Shown one piece after another: positions 44,905-53,987 of a stretch of 64,000 nucleotides of DNA (within the stretch, counting starts at the first letter, position 1; each line of letters opens with the position of its first letter). This stretch comes from DAIDKA01 sp963726995. Lineage in GTDB: Bacteria; Pseudomonadota; Gammaproteobacteria; Steroidobacterales; Steroidobacteraceae. Below the pieces are notes generated by a model, which ran no database searches, had not been told where the DNA came from, and worked only from the letters and a program-made list of their open reading frames with translations. The position numbers and the translations under genes are program-made. The stretch covers positions 496,001 through 560,000 of the forward strand of contig CAVSEP010000007.1 in NCBI GenBank assembly GCA_963726995.1, given 5' to 3'.

Positions 44905-45290
44905 TAGAAACGTCCCGAGATCGACCTTAAACCTGCCGGGCTGCGCCCGCCGCTGCGCATCATCCGAGCGTACTCGTCACTGGACTGGCCGGCAAAGGAG
45001 GCGGCCACCGATTGGGTGGGTCGACCATCCACGGCTGCGATCTTCAGCACGAAGAAGATGTTGCCGCCCTGCTCCAGCAGCGCCTTGAAATCGCGCTTCA
45101 TGACCGCCTGCTTCTGCGCTTCGCTCATCGGCCATTCGTCCAGGTAGGCGCGCTCGTCGGCCTTGAAGCGCAGGCGATTGGCGGCGGTCATCAGCGACAT
45201 GCAGAAGCGGTTCAGGTGTCGGCCCTCGATGGCACGCTCGCCCGTGAACACATAGGTGCCGGGGATATCTTCGAAGGCGGCGGTGGTCAT
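44904..45290 (-). CDS. ligA: Protocatechuate/gallate 4,5-dioxygenase alpha subunit
   Basis: A 128-residue small helical subunit that caps the LigB active site: IPGTYVFTGERAIEGRHLNRFCMSLMTAANRLRFKADERAYLDEWPMSEAQKQAVMKRDFKALLEQGGNIFFVLKIAAVDG, in line with LigA. The ATG at 45290 gives the usual length; an upstream extension to 45338 is not needed. First gene of the ligAB operon, divergent from a LysR regulator with about 100 bases between, the classical arrangement for inducible aromatic catabolism. Confidence 0.95.
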   Translation of the reverse strand: MTTAAFEDIPGTYVFTGERAIEGRHLNRFCMSLMTAANRLRFKADERAYLDEWPMSEAQKQAVMKRDFKALLEQGGNIFFVLKIAAVDGRPTQSVAASFAGQSSDEYARMMRSGGRSPAGLRSISGRF

Positions 45291-45326
45291 GGGGGTACTC
45301 GCGGTGGGCTTTAAGTGATCCCAGTA

Positions 45327-45347
45327 TATTCTTTGCAAAACGCAATA
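45327..45347. promoter_or_regulatory. Candidate LysR-type site in the ligA/lysR gap
   Basis: TATTCTTTGCAAAACGCAATA carries outer TATT/AATA and the palindromic core TTTGCAAA. It is the most dyad-like element in the AT-richer 103-base divergent gap and would suit a LysR-type regulator, though the match to the T-N11-A rule is imperfect. Confidence 0.35.
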
Positions 45348-45393
45348 ACTAAGACCATATTACGACCTCAGTATTCGCGATTTACGATAAATA

Positions 45394-46302
45394 ATGGACA
45401 CTGTGGCCAATTTGCGGGCCTTCCTGGCCGTGGCCCGCTATGGCGGGTTCTCGGAGGCTGCCCGACAGCTGAATGTGGTGCCCTCCGTGGCCGCCAAACG
45501 GGTCAGCCAGCTCGAACACGCCATCGGCACGAAGCTCTTCGAACGCTCGACACGCAAGGTCGTTTTGACAGAATCCGGCGAGCAGTTCCAGGGCCGGGCC
45601 CGCAGCCTGATCTCGGACCTCGATGACACCCTGGCGGGGCTCAAGCGCTCCGGCGACCGGCTCGAAGGCCGCATCCTCATGATGGTGCCGACCACGCTGA
45701 ACATACTGGTGCTGTCGGACGCCCTGAACGGGTTCCTGCGCCAGCACGAGCACATCGACATGGAGCTGGCGCTGGTCGATCGAAGCGTCAACCCGGCCGA
45801 AGAAGGCTTCGACCTGGCCATCAGCGGCCATGCAGCCAGCAGCTACGAAGGCGTGGTCGACGTGCCGCTGTATCCATTTGAACAGGTGTTGTGCGCGTCG
45901 CCGGACTACCTGGCGCGACGCGGCACACCCTTGCGACCGCAAGATCTGGAGGACCACGACGGCCTGTTCTTCAAGCCGCTGGGCACGGCCTGGCGATTCG
46001 AGAGTGACCAGGGGCAGTTGAGCGTGCAGGTGCGGCCGCGGCTGATCGCCACCGACAACGTGACGCTGCGCGCCGCGGCCCTGGCCGGCAACGGCATCGC
46101 CATGTTGCCCCGCTACGTGTCGGGGGAAGCGCTGCGCACCGGCGCTCTGGTGGAGGTGCTGCCGGCCCACCCGCTGCCTCGCTCGTGGTTCCGCGCGCAT
46201 GTCACCCAGCATCGCGCCAAGCTGGCCCGGATCATCACCTTGCTGGAATGGTTGAAACAGGCGTTGCCCGAGGCGCTGCCGAAGGTCGAGGCCCAGTCTT
46301 AA
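45394..46302 (+). CDS. LysR-family transcriptional regulator of ligAB
   Basis: A 302-residue LTTR: N-terminal helix-turn-helix (NLRAFLAVARYGGFSEAARQLNVVPSVAAKRVSQLEHAIGTKLFERSTRKVVLTESG) and a periplasmic-binding-type effector domain (GRILMMVPTTLNILVLSDALNGFL; FDLAISGHAASSYEGVVDVPLYP). The helix begins with PSVAAKRV rather than the usual PSAVSRQI, a mild variant. Divergent to ligAB, so it is expected to activate that operon with an aromatic effector. The tannase gene converges on it 32 bases downstream. Confidence 0.93.
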   Translation: MDTVANLRAFLAVARYGGFSEAARQLNVVPSVAAKRVSQLEHAIGTKLFERSTRKVVLTESGEQFQGRARSLISDLDDTLAGLKRSGDRLEGRILMMVPTTLNILVLSDALNGFLRQHEHIDMELALVDRSVNPAEEGFDLAISGHAASSYEGVVDVPLYPFEQVLCASPDYLARRGTPLRPQDLEDHDGLFFKPLGTAWRFESDQGQLSVQVRPRLIATDNVTLRAAALAGNGIAMLPRYVSGEALRTGALVEVLPAHPLPRSWFRAHVTQHRAKLARIITLLEWLKQALPEALPKVEAQS

Positions 46303-46334
46303 GCAGGGGCAACCGAAGCCGCCAGTGCGCGGCG

Positions 46335-47957
46335 CTAAGGATCGACGCAGCGGAAATTCGCGGCCTCATCGATGCTGCCCGCACCCTGGTAGCGCGCCAC
46401 TTGCGGATACGCGCACAAGGGCCGCGAACGCACTTCCTGGTTGTTGACCACGCGCGCAGCGCGAATGGCATCGGGCGCCCGGCCCTTCTCCACCCAATCC
46501 ACCAGCGCGGTCACCGCATCGAACCGATCAGTCGCGACGCCGCCTGAGCAGTGACCCATGCCGGGCACCATGAACAGCCGGAAGAACTGCGGTGTCTGCG
46601 GGCCATTGCGGGCAAGCGCCTGCTCGTAGTAGTCGACACCGGCCATGGGCTGCAGGACCGGATCGGCCCATCCGTAGGTCATAATCAGTTTGCCGCCGCG
46701 CCTGTTGAAGCGCGCCAGGTCCGGATTGTCGGCGTTGACCAGCTGGCCCCAGGCATCGAGCAGGTGGGTATCGCGCTCGAAATCAAAGCCGCGATAGTCA
46801 TAGCCGGGCTGCGGCGGGGTGTGCACCAGGTAGCGCATGGTGCCTTCGGCCAGATTGAAGTCAGCGGCCTTGCGGTCCGCCTGAGCCGGAATGATCCAGT
46901 TCATCCAGCCACTGACTGCGGCGCCGGTGCCGCCGGGCCCTGGGACCAGCCCTTCGCTGCCCGGCATGAAGCCCGGAAAGATCTGCCGGCCATGGCTGAT
47001 CGGACCGCCATAGATCTTCAGCACCGCGGCGGATTGCGCCGCCGTCAGGCAGGTGTCGTTGTCCATGCCCGCGGCACAGGCCGGCACATCCGTCTTCACA
47101 TCCAGGCTGCAGCGTCGCGGATCCTCGATCTGCCCGTCCTTGAGGCCATCCAGCGCATCGCACTTGGCCATGACCGCCTTGCCGAGCAACGCGAGTTTCG
47201 CGGCCGACAGCGGCGCGGCATCGATGGCCTGCTGGTTCCAGATCGCCCCGAGGGTGAAGCCGGTCTGGTTCACCCAGGGCGAATTCGCCAGGATGCCATC
47301 GAAATCCTGCGGGTAGCGCTGCGCCTCCACCAACCCCTGCCGCCCCCCGTTGGAACAGGAGTTCCAGTAGGAGCGCGCGATGTCCTGCCCGTAGTAGCTT
47401 CGGGTGATGTGCTTGGCAGTGACAGCCGTCAGATTGACGGCGCGGTAGGCATAGTCGATGGCCTTGGCCGGATTGCTCATCACGAAGGAGGCGCCGGGTT
47501 CCTTGCGGGCATCATGGCCGGTATTGGTCTGCGCGAAGGCGAAGCCGGCCTGCAGCGCGGCATTGCGCTGTGACACCCGGGTCGGATCCTGCAGCGATTC
47601 TCCGGCGTGACCACCATTGCCGATCATGTAGAAGCGGCCGTTCCAGTGGGCCGGAAGACTGACCTCAAAGGCGATTTCAGGCGCCAGGACGCCGCTGACG
47701 CGGCAATGCGCCGGCACGCCCGCGGCTGCGTCGACCCCGACCGCGTCGATTTGCAGCAAATCCTTGGCCGTGAACCGGCCCAACGCCGCACAGGCCATCT
47801 TCGGCGCGAATTTCGCCTGCGTGTAGTCGCTCAATGAGCTGCTGGCGGCGCTGAAGGCCTGGGCGCCGGCGCCCTGGCTCATCAGGGTCAGCGCGGCGGC
47901 GGCGCCTACAACCACGTGAGGCGCACGCCGACGGCGGCGGGTTTGGCGAGTTGGCAT
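46335..47957 (-). CDS. Tannase/feruloyl esterase family protein, exported
   Basis: A 540-residue exported alpha/beta hydrolase. Arg-rich signal peptide (cleavage about residue 33, GAGAQA). The tannase family's CS-D-HC arrangement is present: Cys201-Ser202 in NSCSNGGRQG, Asp in GWADP and His-Cys in GMGHCSGG, where a disulfide links the residues next to catalytic Ser and His. Calcium-loop-like DGLKDGQIEDPRRC also fits. The family hydrolyses galloyl, feruloyl or related aromatic esters, which would feed the neighbouring dioxygenase. AGGGGG precedes the ATG. Confidence 0.93.
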   Translation of the reverse strand: MPTRQTRRRRRAPHVVVGAAAALTLMSQGAGAQAFSAASSSLSDYTQAKFAPKMACAALGRFTAKDLLQIDAVGVDAAAGVPAHCRVSGVLAPEIAFEVSLPAHWNGRFYMIGNGGHAGESLQDPTRVSQRNAALQAGFAFAQTNTGHDARKEPGASFVMSNPAKAIDYAYRAVNLTAVTAKHITRSYYGQDIARSYWNSCSNGGRQGLVEAQRYPQDFDGILANSPWVNQTGFTLGAIWNQQAIDAAPLSAAKLALLGKAVMAKCDALDGLKDGQIEDPRRCSLDVKTDVPACAAGMDNDTCLTAAQSAAVLKIYGGPISHGRQIFPGFMPGSEGLVPGPGGTGAAVSGWMNWIIPAQADRKAADFNLAEGTMRYLVHTPPQPGYDYRGFDFERDTHLLDAWGQLVNADNPDLARFNRRGGKLIMTYGWADPVLQPMAGVDYYEQALARNGPQTPQFFRLFMVPGMGHCSGGVATDRFDAVTALVDWVEKGRAPDAIRAARVVNNQEVRSRPLCAYPQVARYQGAGSIDEAANFRCVDP

Positions 47958-48083
47958 TGTGGCCCCCTATCGATGCGTACCGCTTCACCTTAGTCAATCG
48001 GGTGAGCCGGTTCTTTGGGCCAGCATAAACGGGTCGGCCCGGGAACGCGAGATGACGAACATTTACCTTGCAGGAGACCGATC

Positions 48084-48656
48084 ATGAAACGACTTCAGAA
48101 ATTATTGCTGGTGGGCGTGGCGACACTGCTGCCGGCCGGAGCCTTGCTGGCCGGGCCGTATGGCGACACCGTCAATCTGTTCAAGAACGCCGGCCAGAGC
48201 GCGGCCTATTTCGACAACTCCTATGGCTATGCGGTGTTCCCGACCATCGGCAAGGGCGGCCTGGTCGTGGGCGGCGCACACGGTTCCGGCCATGTCTATG
48301 AGCAGGGCAAGTACATCGGCAACGTGTCGATGAATCAGGTCAGCGTCGGCTTTCAGGCCGGCGGGCAGGCCTACAGCCAGATCGTCTTCTTCGCCGACAA
48401 GCGGGCACTCGACGAATTCACCAATGGGCAGTTCGCCTTTGATGCCGGCATCGGCGCCGTGGCCATCACGGCAGCAGCCGGCGGCAGCATTGGCACCAAT
48501 GGGGCAACCGGCGAGGCCAGTGGCGGCAAGAAGGACGCCCTGACGGCCGGCAAGTACTACAAGGGCATGGCGGTCTTCACCATCGTCAAGGGTGGGGCCA
48601 TGTACGAGGCCACCGTGGCCGGCCAGAAGTTCTCCTTCAAGCCGCGCACGACCTGA
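48084..48656 (+). CDS. SYLF/Ysc84-domain lipid-binding-type protein, exported
   Basis: A 190-residue secreted protein: signal peptide (hydrophobic core VGVATLLPAGALLA, about 8-24) and a SYLF domain (FKNAGQSAAYFDNSYGYAVFPTIGKGGLVVGGAHGSGHVYEQGK; VSVGFQAGGQAYSQIVFF; FAFDAGIGAVAITAAAGGS). SYLF domains bind lipids in eukaryotes; bacterial exported members are uncharacterised. The ATG at 48084 follows GGAG at 8 bases. Followed by a strong hairpin. Confidence 0.88.
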   Translation: MKRLQKLLLVGVATLLPAGALLAGPYGDTVNLFKNAGQSAAYFDNSYGYAVFPTIGKGGLVVGGAHGSGHVYEQGKYIGNVSMNQVSVGFQAGGQAYSQIVFFADKRALDEFTNGQFAFDAGIGAVAITAAAGGSIGTNGATGEASGGKKDALTAGKYYKGMAVFTIVKGGAMYEATVAGQKFSFKPRTT

Positions 48657-48676
48657 AGTCCGGCAGTGGATACCGG

Positions 48677-48702
48677 CCGCTGGCGGTTGCATCCGCCAGC
48701 GG
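48677..48702. terminator. GC-rich hairpin after the SYLF gene
   Basis: CCGCTGGCGG and CCGCCAGCGG form a perfect 10-bp stem with a 6-base loop, 20 bases after the stop codon. No T-tract follows; terminator-like. Confidence 0.5.
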
Positions 48703-48775
48703 TCCGACCCCGCCACGATTGATCGCAGGTTTGCTGGTACCCTATTGAGGTCGCGTTCGCCGCGGAACTCAATGA

Positions 48776-49396
48776 ATGTCCCACTTTCACGTCTACGAAC
48801 CCCGCGATGGCCATGGCCTGGCCCACGATCCGCTCAACTCCATCGTGGCACCTCGCCCGATCGGCTGGATCTCCACCCTCAGCAGCACCGGCGTGCGCAA
48901 CCTCGCGCCCTACAGCTTCTTCAATCTCTTCAACTACAAGCCGCCCATCATCGGATTCGCCAGCGTCGGCTGGAAGGACTCGGTGCAGAACATCAAGGAC
49001 ACCGGCGAGTTCGCCTGGAACCTGGTGACCTTGCCTTTGGCCGAAGCGATGAACGCAACGTCGGCCATGGTTCCGGCCGAGCAGGACGAGTTTGAGCTTG
49101 GTGGACTGACACCGGCGCCATCGAAACTGATCCGCGCGCCCAGAGTCGCGGAAAGTCCGGTGTCCTTCGAGTGCCGGGTTTCGCAGATGATTCGGCTCAC
49201 GGACAGCCACGGAGTCGACTCCGACACCTGGCTGACCTTGGGTGAAGTCGTCGCCATCCATATCCACCAGGATCTGATCCGCAACGGCGTGTACGACACC
49301 GCGGCGGCCGCGCCCATCATGCGCGGCGGCGGCGCGGCGGACTATTTCCGGCTGGATCCGGCTTCCAAATTCCAGATGTGGCGCCCCAAGCCATAG
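48776..49396 (+). CDS. Flavin reductase-like (DIM6/NTAB) FMN-binding protein
   Basis: A 206-residue split-barrel flavoprotein: DPLNSIVAPRPIGWISTLSSTGVRNLAPYSFFNLFNYKPPIIGFASVGWKDSVQNIKDTGEFAWNLVTLPLAEAMNATS, the PRPIGW and APYSFFN strings typical of flavin reductase-like proteins of the DIM6/NTAB group. It binds FMN; partner not evident. It could supply reduced flavin to a monooxygenase or halogenase in trans (speculative). Stands alone with 119 bases upstream. Confidence 0.88.
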   Translation: MSHFHVYEPRDGHGLAHDPLNSIVAPRPIGWISTLSSTGVRNLAPYSFFNLFNYKPPIIGFASVGWKDSVQNIKDTGEFAWNLVTLPLAEAMNATSAMVPAEQDEFELGGLTPAPSKLIRAPRVAESPVSFECRVSQMIRLTDSHGVDSDTWLTLGEVVAIHIHQDLIRNGVYDTAAAAPIMRGGGAADYFRLDPASKFQMWRPKP

Positions 49397-49464
49397 TCCT
49401 TCGCCGACTCGCGAGCGGGCGATCGCGCCTGTCGGGAGACGCGAATTCAGGGCACAATCCGCGC

Positions 49465-51759
49465 ATGTTGGCTGCCGGTCGTTTTCTTCCCTCACGCACT
49501 GCAGCGCTGCTCGCCGCCGCGGCGGGACTGGCCGGCTGGATGTCCGCAGCGCAAGTCGGAGCCGCCACCGGCGGCGCGCAACTTGCGGCCCTGCAGACTG
49601 CGGCACACCGGGACGAGGCCGGCCGCCTGCAGATCGACGTGCACTTCGACTGCGCACTCGCTCCTCCGGTCGCGGCATTGACGGCGGCCGGCCTTGCAGT
49701 GACCTCGCCGGTGAAGGCCGGCAGGCTGTGCCTGGTCGAAGGCTGGGCCTTGCCTGGCGCATTGCCCGAGGTGGATGCCGTCCCGGGGGTCACCCGCCTC
49801 AGCGCTCCTTCGTATGTGCTGCCCCGCCCGCCGCGGGCGCTGCAGTCGGTCCTGCGTCGCGAACTGGTGCGCTCCGCCGTGCAAAAGGCGGGCACCGGCA
49901 GCGGCGGAATCGACCAGAACGGCGTCTCCATCATGCGGGCCGATCAGTTCGTCAGCCAGACCGGGACCCGCGGAGCCGGCGTGACGGTGGGGGTCCAGTC
50001 CAGCGGTGTGTACAGCCTGAGCACCATCCAGGCGCGGGGCGAGCTGCCCGCCTCGGTGCAGGTGGTCTACCCGGCCGGCAGCAACGCTTCGATTCCGGCC
50101 GACGAGGGCACCGCGTTGCTGCAGGAGATCCATGCGGTCGCACCCGGTGCGAACCTGGTGTACTGCGACCCGCTGACGTTCGCCGACTTCACCTCCTGCC
50201 TGACCCAGCTCATCAGCGCCGGCGCCACCATCGTGCTGGACGACAACGGCTTTGCCAGCGACGACCTGATGTCGCTGGACAATGATGAGAGCAGCGCGGT
50301 GGCGCAGATTCTCAGCGCCCATCCCAGGGTCCTGATGTTGAGCTCAGCCGGCAATAACGAGGGCACCTACTGGGAGGGCAACTACACCCCGATCAGCGCC
50401 GCCACGACGACGCTGCCGTCCCTGTCCTGTCCGCAAAACGCCGGCGTGCCTGATTCGTATGTGGCGGGCTTTGGCGGTGCGCCAACGCAGACGCTGACCG
50501 TCATCGGCTATGCGAGCTTCCCGCTGGAGCTGGCCTGGGCTGATCCGCCGGGGCAACTCACCAGCCACTTTGATGTGTTCTGGTTCGCGCAGGGCTCGCC
50601 GACGCCGCTTGGCTGCATGTCCAGTACTGCCGGCACCACCAATCTGGCACAGCAATCCCTCACCCTCGCGCCCGGGGCCTACACGGTGGTGGTTGCCTCG
50701 CCGGATGCCGGCGCGGCCGGCAAGTTCCTGAAGCTGTGGGCCGGCGGGGACGGCCTGACGGCACTCTCGGTGTCGACACCCGGCAGCCTGGTCTCGCCGC
50801 AGGCCATGGTTCCCGGCGTGCTCACCATCGGCGCCGTCAATGGCTCCGATGGCATCGGCAACGCCATCGAGTCCTTCTCCAGCACCGGGCCGCTGACCGC
50901 CGTATTCCCCACGCCCACGCAACTGCAGGCGCCCGCCCTGGTGGCGCCCGATGGCATCAACGTCGACGCGCAGGGCACCTACTTCGCCTCCTACCTGTTC
51001 CCGGATGGAAATTTCTACGGCACCTCGGCCTCGGTGCCGAACGCCGGGGCGGTCGCAGCGCTGCTGTGGAGCGACTTTCCTTCCTTGAGCGTGAGCCAGC
51101 TCACCACCGCGCTGCAAAGCGGGGCGACTGTGCTGGGGGCCGCGGCGCCGAATGGAATTTTCGGCTACGGTCGAGTCGATGCCCTGGGCGCATTGGCCAC
51201 CTTGCCCACGCCCACGATTTCCGCGCTGATCGACCAGTCCAGTACCGGCAGCGCCAGCACCAGCCCGCAGCCCTTCACCGTCACAGGTACCGGCGACCTG
51301 CACTTCTCGGTCAGCAGCAGCAACCCGACGCTGGTGCCCAGTGCGGTCGTCGGCACCGGCACGCCCGGCGTCAGCCTCTCATCCGGCTGCGGCACCAGCA
51401 CCTTGAGTTGCACGCTGTCGGTCACGCCGGTGGCCGGCCAGGCGGGGACCGCGCTGCTCACGATTTCGGCACTCGATGGCGCCAATCGGCCCGCTGTGGC
51501 GCAGATGACGCTCACCGCCACGAATCCCGGGCCGCCCGTCAGCGCAGGTAGTGGCGGTGGCGGTGGCTCCGGCAGTACTGGAAATACCGGCAACAGCGGC
51601 GGCACCGGCAGCACGGTCAGCAGCGGCACCAGCGCCGGCGGTGGTGGCGGCGGCCTGCAGGGTTGGGCCTTGCTCGCTTTGGCAGGCGTGATGCTCCGGT
51701 CCATTCATCGGGTGCCGCGCCGGCGGCGCGATCCGGTCAGAAGCTCTTGGATACCGTGA
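49465..51759 (+). CDS. Subtilisin/sedolisin-like secreted protein with GlyGly-CTERM-like tail
   Basis: A 764-residue exported protein; ATG at 49465 begins a signal peptide (AALLAAAAGLAGWMSAAQVGA). The fold follows S8/S53 peptidases: VTVGVQSSGV, DEGTALLQEIHAVAPGANLVYCDP, SSAGNNEG (oxyanion Asn) and FYGTSASVPNAGAVAALL with the serine. At the first S8 position Asp is replaced by Gln (VGVQSSG) and there is no HGTH motif, so the catalytic set is not canonical S8; it may be a sedolisin-like variant or inactive. The C-terminus is Gly-rich, then GGGGGGLQGWALLALAGV, then Arg-rich: a GlyGly-CTERM-type sorting signal. Confidence 0.8.
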   Translation: MLAAGRFLPSRTAALLAAAAGLAGWMSAAQVGAATGGAQLAALQTAAHRDEAGRLQIDVHFDCALAPPVAALTAAGLAVTSPVKAGRLCLVEGWALPGALPEVDAVPGVTRLSAPSYVLPRPPRALQSVLRRELVRSAVQKAGTGSGGIDQNGVSIMRADQFVSQTGTRGAGVTVGVQSSGVYSLSTIQARGELPASVQVVYPAGSNASIPADEGTALLQEIHAVAPGANLVYCDPLTFADFTSCLTQLISAGATIVLDDNGFASDDLMSLDNDESSAVAQILSAHPRVLMLSSAGNNEGTYWEGNYTPISAATTTLPSLSCPQNAGVPDSYVAGFGGAPTQTLTVIGYASFPLELAWADPPGQLTSHFDVFWFAQGSPTPLGCMSSTAGTTNLAQQSLTLAPGAYTVVVASPDAGAAGKFLKLWAGGDGLTALSVSTPGSLVSPQAMVPGVLTIGAVNGSDGIGNAIESFSSTGPLTAVFPTPTQLQAPALVAPDGINVDAQGTYFASYLFPDGNFYGTSASVPNAGAVAALLWSDFPSLSVSQLTTALQSGATVLGAAAPNGIFGYGRVDALGALATLPTPTISALIDQSSTGSASTSPQPFTVTGTGDLHFSVSSSNPTLVPSAVVGTGTPGVSLSSGCGTSTLSCTLSVTPVAGQAGTALLTISALDGANRPAVAQMTLTATNPGPPVSAGSGGGGGSGSTGNTGNSGGTGSTVSSGTSAGGGGGGLQGWALLALAGVMLRSIHRVPRRRRDPVRSSWIP

Positions 51760-53893
51760 AGCGAACGGTGCGGGGTTCGAGCGGGTGTGCATGCCGATCC
51801 GCGACCCCCGCCGCGGGCTCGCCAGGCAGCCGGTCGATGTACCAGAATTCCACCGCATTGGCGTGAACGTTCAGTATGTTGTACAGACCCAGGCCACCCG
51901 TCCAGCCGCTCGCGAAGGCATACTGAAGATCCCCGTTCCACTCGCCGTAGCCCGATCCTTGAATCACGTCATCGGAGGACAGCGGATACGCTCCCAGATA
52001 GCGGTATTCCAACCCACCGCTCCAGGGCCCAAGGTTCTTGATGTAGGCGGCGAACGAGCCGGTCGCGAAGGGTGCGTTCGCCAGGTACTCGCCCACATGC
52101 CCGGTACCGTCATCGAACGGCGTCTTGAAGCGCGCATGATTCCGCGAATAGCTTGCGTAGAACTCGAGCCACCGTAGTGCCTGGTAGGTCCCATTCAATT
52201 CGAAACCGCGCCGCCGGCTCGCGGGGCCCGCATTGTCCTGGCCGATATCCGCGTTATAGGTGGTCTCCGATTGGGCATCAAGATTGAATAGTGCGAGCGT
52301 CACGGTCATCTTGCGGGTGAACTGCTGGCGAATGCCGATCTCCTCCCCGGTTTGCGATGCCAGGAGCGGTGCCGCGGCGGTACCGGTAATCATCCCCTGA
52401 TTCACGCCACGCAGATCATCGCTGTGAAATCCCTTGCCCGCGCTGAAGTAGAACTCCGTGGTGTCGACGGGTGTGAAGATGAGACTGCCCTTGGGCTGCA
52501 ACAGCGACTCATGGGCGCTGCCCGGATTCGTTCCCGAATCACTTCCAGAATAGAATTCCTCGCGCAGGCCTATGACGGTCCGGAACCAGGAGCTCCAATG
52601 GGTGGTCGCCTGGGCATAGACACCGGTGTCAGCCACGTGAGCCTTGTCCGACTCGCTGAAGCTCACGGGGTCATCGGCTGCGGCCAGCGGCTGCCGGCCC
52701 CTGGTTGGCAGCCGTGAGACGTCCACGTAGTCAAAGCGCAACTGCGCACCGGCAACCCAATCCGTATCGATTCCGAACAGCGGTTCGGTGCGCGAGTATT
52801 TGATGCCGGCCCCGAGCGTGCTGCGGTCCTCATGCTGCGCCTCCTGATCGCCGTTGATGGGATCCACCAGGAAGTGCGTGAAGTTGTTCCACAGCGTGAA
52901 GCGGTTGCTGATGTAGTAGGCATTGCCTTCCAGCTGTCCTTCCCCCACACGCTTGAAGTACTGCGCCGACACGCTGCCGCGCTGCGCCTGACCGCCATCG
53001 GACGGGTCCAGCGAGCCGAACCGGTCGATGAGGCCCGCCGCGATCGCGCGCAGGGGCTGGTCCGTCGAGGAGTTCCACAGACCGTGATAGAACATACCGG
53101 TGAGTGAATAGCCATCGCGATCGTCCCCGGCGCTATAACGCAAGACGGTGTTGATCTTGCGTTGATCGTCCGGGTGGTCCCAGGGGCCGTCGTAGTGCTG
53201 GGCCTCGAGCGCACCAAGCAGCTGGCCATTGCCGATCGCCACCGAGTCCGCGGTGAAAATGCGTTGAAATCCCAGAGTGCCGATGATGGCCGTCACCCGA
53301 GGATCGATCGCATTGAGGTAACTCATGTGGACGGAGCCGACCGAGGAGAAATCGCCCTCGCCGGCATAGTAGGTACCCTTCGTGTATCGAAGGTTGGTCG
53401 CAAGTTCGGGGATCATGAAGTTCAGGTCGGTATAACCCTGACCATGCGCATTCGTCGGCTCGTTGATCGGCATGCCGTCGACGTAGACGCCGAGATTGGT
53501 CCCGTGGTCGAGGTTGAAGCCCCGCATCAGATACTGGTTGGCTTTACCCTCTCCACTATGGGAAGTGACGACGAGTCCAGGCACAGTTTCCAGAAGTTGA
53601 CCGGGACGGAAGGCTGGCGTGAGGGCAAGCTCGTCATTGACGACGACACCTTCGCTGGCAGTGGTGGCTGTTCCGATCAGGCCGCGGCGCACTGCGGTCA
53701 CGACCACTTCTTGAATCTCTTCGGTCGTCGCGGCGGTCGTCGACGGATTGTCCGCTGCGGCAGTGGCTTGCGGTTCACCGGGCTGTTGCGCGAGTACGGT
53801 GGAGATACCAAGGACACCAATGATGATTGCAAGCCCAAGCCGAACGACGCAGCGCTTGAGGTTCGAGCGTGCAGTTACGCGCTTTTTATACAT
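51737..53893 (-). CDS. TonB-dependent receptor
   Basis: A 718-residue outer-membrane receptor: signal peptide, TonB-box-like EEIQEVVVTA, plug (LLETVPGLVVTSHSGEGKANQYLMRGFNLDHGTNLGVYVDGMPINEPTNAHGQGYTDLN), barrel ending RTVRFTVSKSF. The H-x-x-x-Y/GQGYTDLN plug pattern resembles siderophore-type or copper-related receptors of the OMR family but no ligand is certain. The ATG at 53893 begins a Lys/Arg-rich signal. Its 3' end overlaps the convergent protease gene by 23 bases. Unlike the receptor at 4.1 kb there is no STN domain. Confidence 0.92.
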   Translation of the reverse strand: MYKKRVTARSNLKRCVVRLGLAIIIGVLGISTVLAQQPGEPQATAAADNPSTTAATTEEIQEVVVTAVRRGLIGTATTASEGVVVNDELALTPAFRPGQLLETVPGLVVTSHSGEGKANQYLMRGFNLDHGTNLGVYVDGMPINEPTNAHGQGYTDLNFMIPELATNLRYTKGTYYAGEGDFSSVGSVHMSYLNAIDPRVTAIIGTLGFQRIFTADSVAIGNGQLLGALEAQHYDGPWDHPDDQRKINTVLRYSAGDDRDGYSLTGMFYHGLWNSSTDQPLRAIAAGLIDRFGSLDPSDGGQAQRGSVSAQYFKRVGEGQLEGNAYYISNRFTLWNNFTHFLVDPINGDQEAQHEDRSTLGAGIKYSRTEPLFGIDTDWVAGAQLRFDYVDVSRLPTRGRQPLAAADDPVSFSESDKAHVADTGVYAQATTHWSSWFRTVIGLREEFYSGSDSGTNPGSAHESLLQPKGSLIFTPVDTTEFYFSAGKGFHSDDLRGVNQGMITGTAAAPLLASQTGEEIGIRQQFTRKMTVTLALFNLDAQSETTYNADIGQDNAGPASRRRGFELNGTYQALRWLEFYASYSRNHARFKTPFDDGTGHVGEYLANAPFATGSFAAYIKNLGPWSGGLEYRYLGAYPLSSDDVIQGSGYGEWNGDLQYAFASGWTGGLGLYNILNVHANAVEFWYIDRLPGEPAAGVADRHAHPLEPRTVRFTVSKSF

Positions 53894-53987
53894 GTTCTTT
53901 AAAGGGGCATCGGGTGACACGGGCACCGTGCGGCTGCGAGGCAATCAGGTGCGGCCGGCTGCCGCGCGCCGGACGCCAATGCATCCA

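Noticed and set aside
51540..51660. Gly/Ser/Thr-coding repetitive stretch as a DNA repeat element or CRISPR-like array
   Set aside because: It is in frame within the secreted protease gene and encodes a low-complexity linker before the GlyGly-CTERM-like tail; spacing is irregular.
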